DNA from: Natronoglycomyces albus
GTDB lineage: Bacteria; Actinomycetota; Actinomycetes; Mycobacteriales; Micromonosporaceae
Reading direction: 5' to 3'
Length of the DNA: 64,000 nt
Assembly (NCBI RefSeq): GCF_016925535.1
Contig: NZ_CP070496.1
Coordinates: 2,108,001 to 2,172,000, forward strand
Part shown: piece after piece, positions 63,201-64,000 of the stretch
Layout: every line of letters starts with the position of its first letter
Numbering within the stretch: position 1 is the first letter of the stretch
The notes under the pieces: generated by a model
What the model saw: only the letters and a program-made list of their open reading frames with translations
What the model was told of the DNA's origin: nothing
Database searches by the model: none
Translations under genes and position numbers: made by a program

Positions 63201-64000
63201 CGTGAAGTAGTCGTACAGCAGCCGCGGACGTTGGCTGGCGGCGGCGATGGGAGTGTCGGTGCCCATGGAGACGACCGGCTCGGCGGCCGTGGTCGCCATC
63301 GGATCTAGCAGCAGCCGCATCTCTTCATCGGTGTAACCGAAGGTCAGTTGCCTCTTTCGCACCGACTCGGAGCCGTAGACGACATGTTCGCGCTCGGGAA
63401 GCTCTTCGAGCCGAATGCGCCCGGCGTGCAGCCAATCGCCATAGGGGTGCTCTATGGCCAGGGAGTGCTTGATTTCCTCATCCTCGACAATGCGCCCTTC
63501 GGCGGTGTCGACAAGGAACATGCGGCCCGGCTGCAAACGCCCCTTGGCGACCACATTGGCCTGTGGGATATCAGCCACTCCCGCTTCGGAGGCGAGCACG
63601 ACCAAATCATCGCTGGTGCGCCACCAGCGCGCGGGGCGTAGTCCATTGCGATCGAGTACGGCACCAATCTGGGTGCCGTCGGTGAACGTCACGCATGCCG
63701 GGCCGTCCCACGGTTCGGTCAAGCTGGCGTGAAAACGGTAGAAGTCGCGGCGCTTGGGGTCCATCGTGACGTGGTTCTCCCACGCCTCCGGTATCAGCAT
63801 GAGCATCGCGTGCGGAAGGGAGCGCCCTCCCAGATGCAGTAGCTCGACGGCCTCGTCAAAGTTCATTGAGTCCGAGGCCCCGGGAGTGAGGATCGGGAAA
63901 AGTCGGCGTAGGCGACCGGGCAGGTTGGGGCTGGCCAACTGCGCCTGGCGGGCATTCATCCAGTTGCGGTTTCCGCGAATCGTGTTGATCTCACCGTTGT
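60255..64000 (-). CDS. gltB: Glutamate synthase, large subunit (partial, 5' end outside window)
   Basis: The visible part is about 1248 residues and the frame stays open to the window edge (it reads [15 protein letters not shown] at its start), so the N-terminal amidotransferase portion is cut. Seen are the central domain ([16 protein letters not shown]), the FMN-binding synthase domain ([19 protein letters not shown]), the iron-sulfur cysteines in [15 protein letters not shown], and the C-terminal beta-helix ([21 protein letters not shown]). It makes two glutamates from glutamine and 2-oxoglutarate together with the small subunit downstream. Confidence 0.96.
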   Translation of the reverse strand, partial: NGEINTIRGNRNWMNARQAQLASPNLPGRLRRLFPILTPGASDSMNFDEAVELLHLGGRSLPHAMLMLIPEAWENHVTMDPKRRDFYRFHASLTEPWDGPACVTFTDGTQIGAVLDRNGLRPARWWRTSDDLVVLASEAGVADIPQANVVAKGRLQPGRMFLVDTAEGRIVEDEEIKHSLAIEHPYGDWLHAGRIRLEELPEREHVVYGSESVRKRQLTFGYTDEEMRLLLDPMATTAAEPVVSMGTDTPIAAASQRPRLLYDYFTQLFAQVTNPPLDAIREKLVTSLGTTIGAEHNLLDASAASCRQVELTRPVIDNDELAKILDINADGDMPGFKAVRVSGLYQLERGADGIKNRLVEICRHISEAIDDGVRLFVLSDRDSTADLAPIPSLLLTAAVHQHLVREQTRTQVALIVESGDCRSVHHAALLLGYGAAAINPYLAFESIEERVEVGHLDIAAEQAIENYIQGLCTGILKVMSKMGISTVASYTGAQVFEANGLDANFVARHFTGTPTRIGGATLKDIAADVARRHDRAWKQPVDVEEPLEPGGEYQWRREGEVHLFNPETVFRLQHSTKSGQYEVFKQYTSEVDKLSAQGGHLRGLLEFTGAKQSIPLEEVEPVSEIVRRFHTGAMSYGALSAEAHETLAIAMNRLGGQSNSGEGGEDSERMHDPRRRSAVKQVASGRFGVTSEYLATADAIQIKMAQGAKPGEGGQLPGGKVYPWIAKTRHATPGVGLISPPPHHDIYSIEDLAQLIYDLKNAGAGEADVHVKLVSEVGVGTVAAGVAKAKADTILISGNDGGTGAAPANSTKHAGTAWEIGLAEAQQILVRNGLRDRVTVQVDGAMKTGRDVVIAALLGAEQYGFATAPLIVAGCVMMRVCHLDTCPVGVATQNPDLRSRYSGKAEFVENFFRYIAQEVREYLAQLGFRSLEEAVGHVERLKQVAPTDAGSKLAKLDLSAVLAIPPQGPRRRFRKQDHELEGTLGVRLAQMAADTVESGEPFTATLDIRNTDRSVGTYLGAKLSRRHRAGMPDNTIDLTFNGTAGQSFGAFLPKGVTFRLHGDANDYVGKGLSGGIISLRPAPEASFAAEDNIIAGNTLLYGATTGELYCRGQVGERFAVRNSGAMAVAEGVGDHGCEYMTGGVVAILGPTGRNFAAGMSGGVAYIWRLDEANLNPALVEIEDLDEDDQHTLNRLLSRHAQMTASPVANRLLADWPNSVAAFTKIIPTEYKDVLARQAATDKEDQNA

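Overview
The window looks like chromosome of a high-GC Gram-positive actinomycete. The evidence is GC-rich coding with frequent GTG starts, LAL/LuxR and SARP-type regulators, XRE regulators of the RRDF type, exact DtxR/IdeR-type iron boxes, DHA2 efflux pumps and a streptogrisin-like S1 protease. The overall flavour suggests a Glycomycetaceae-like lineage, but that is a guess. No 16S rRNA or other taxonomic anchor is present. The first ~24 kb is an accessory mosaic. The rest is a secondary-metabolite and resistance region running into core metabolism. || Accessory part. 0-3.2 kb: a DUF1772 membrane protein, a possible membrane-gene remnant, a GNAT acetyltransferase and a methyltransferase. 3.2-7.5 kb: an AT-rich insert with four paralogous small secreted four-cysteine proteins (the last one frameshifted in its signal peptide), a lipoprotein and a four-helix membrane protein. 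This is the best candidate for an undescribed system. 7.8-14.9 kb: a leftward operon (small protein(s), a three-domain kinase/kinase/nucleotidyltransferase fusion, a kinase-fold phosphotransferase, an SDR, a Nudix hydrolase) divergent from an XRE-TPR regulator and a TrmO-like protein. 15.7-23.3 kb: a defence-like block with a large unknown protein ending in an RNxxxH motif, an IS630 remnant, an endonuclease VII-like HNH protein, a C5-cytosine methyltransferase with a DUF4928 partner and a HEPN-like third gene. It ends in a cluster of tRNA-like sequences, several clearly degenerate. A dispersed repeat occurs four times (3351, 7501, 15284, 19688), at the seams between these modules. || 24-30.3 kb: a coiled-coil membrane protein with a hexanucleotide tandem repeat, a LAL-type regulator, and a divergent ABC exporter (ATPase plus two permeases). 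|| 30.5-45.3 kb: a catechol siderophore locus of myxochelin type. The genes are a C-A-PCP-reductase NRPS, DAHP synthase, isochorismatase/ArCP, DHB-AMP ligase, isochorismate synthase, DHB dehydrogenase, a FecBCDE-type importer, DUF2218 and an Sfp-type PPTase. Two 19-bp iron boxes punctuate it. In outline, DAHP synthase boosts chorismate. Isochorismate synthase, isochorismatase and the dehydrogenase make 2,3-dihydroxybenzoate. The ligase loads it on the ArCP, the NRPS couples it to a probably basic amino acid, and the product leaves reductively. The importer takes the ferric complex back. || 45.4-55.6 kb: an MBL-fold hydrolase, a Pro-rich membrane protein, a broken DUF4926-like gene, two DHA2 pumps (one with a divergent TetR and twin operators, one divergent from a SARP regulator) and a secreted S1 protease. 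55.8-64 kb: core metabolism (acyl-CoA thioesterase II, pyruvate kinase, glutamate synthase small and large subunits, the last cut by the window edge). No CRISPR array, rRNA or replication origin was seen.
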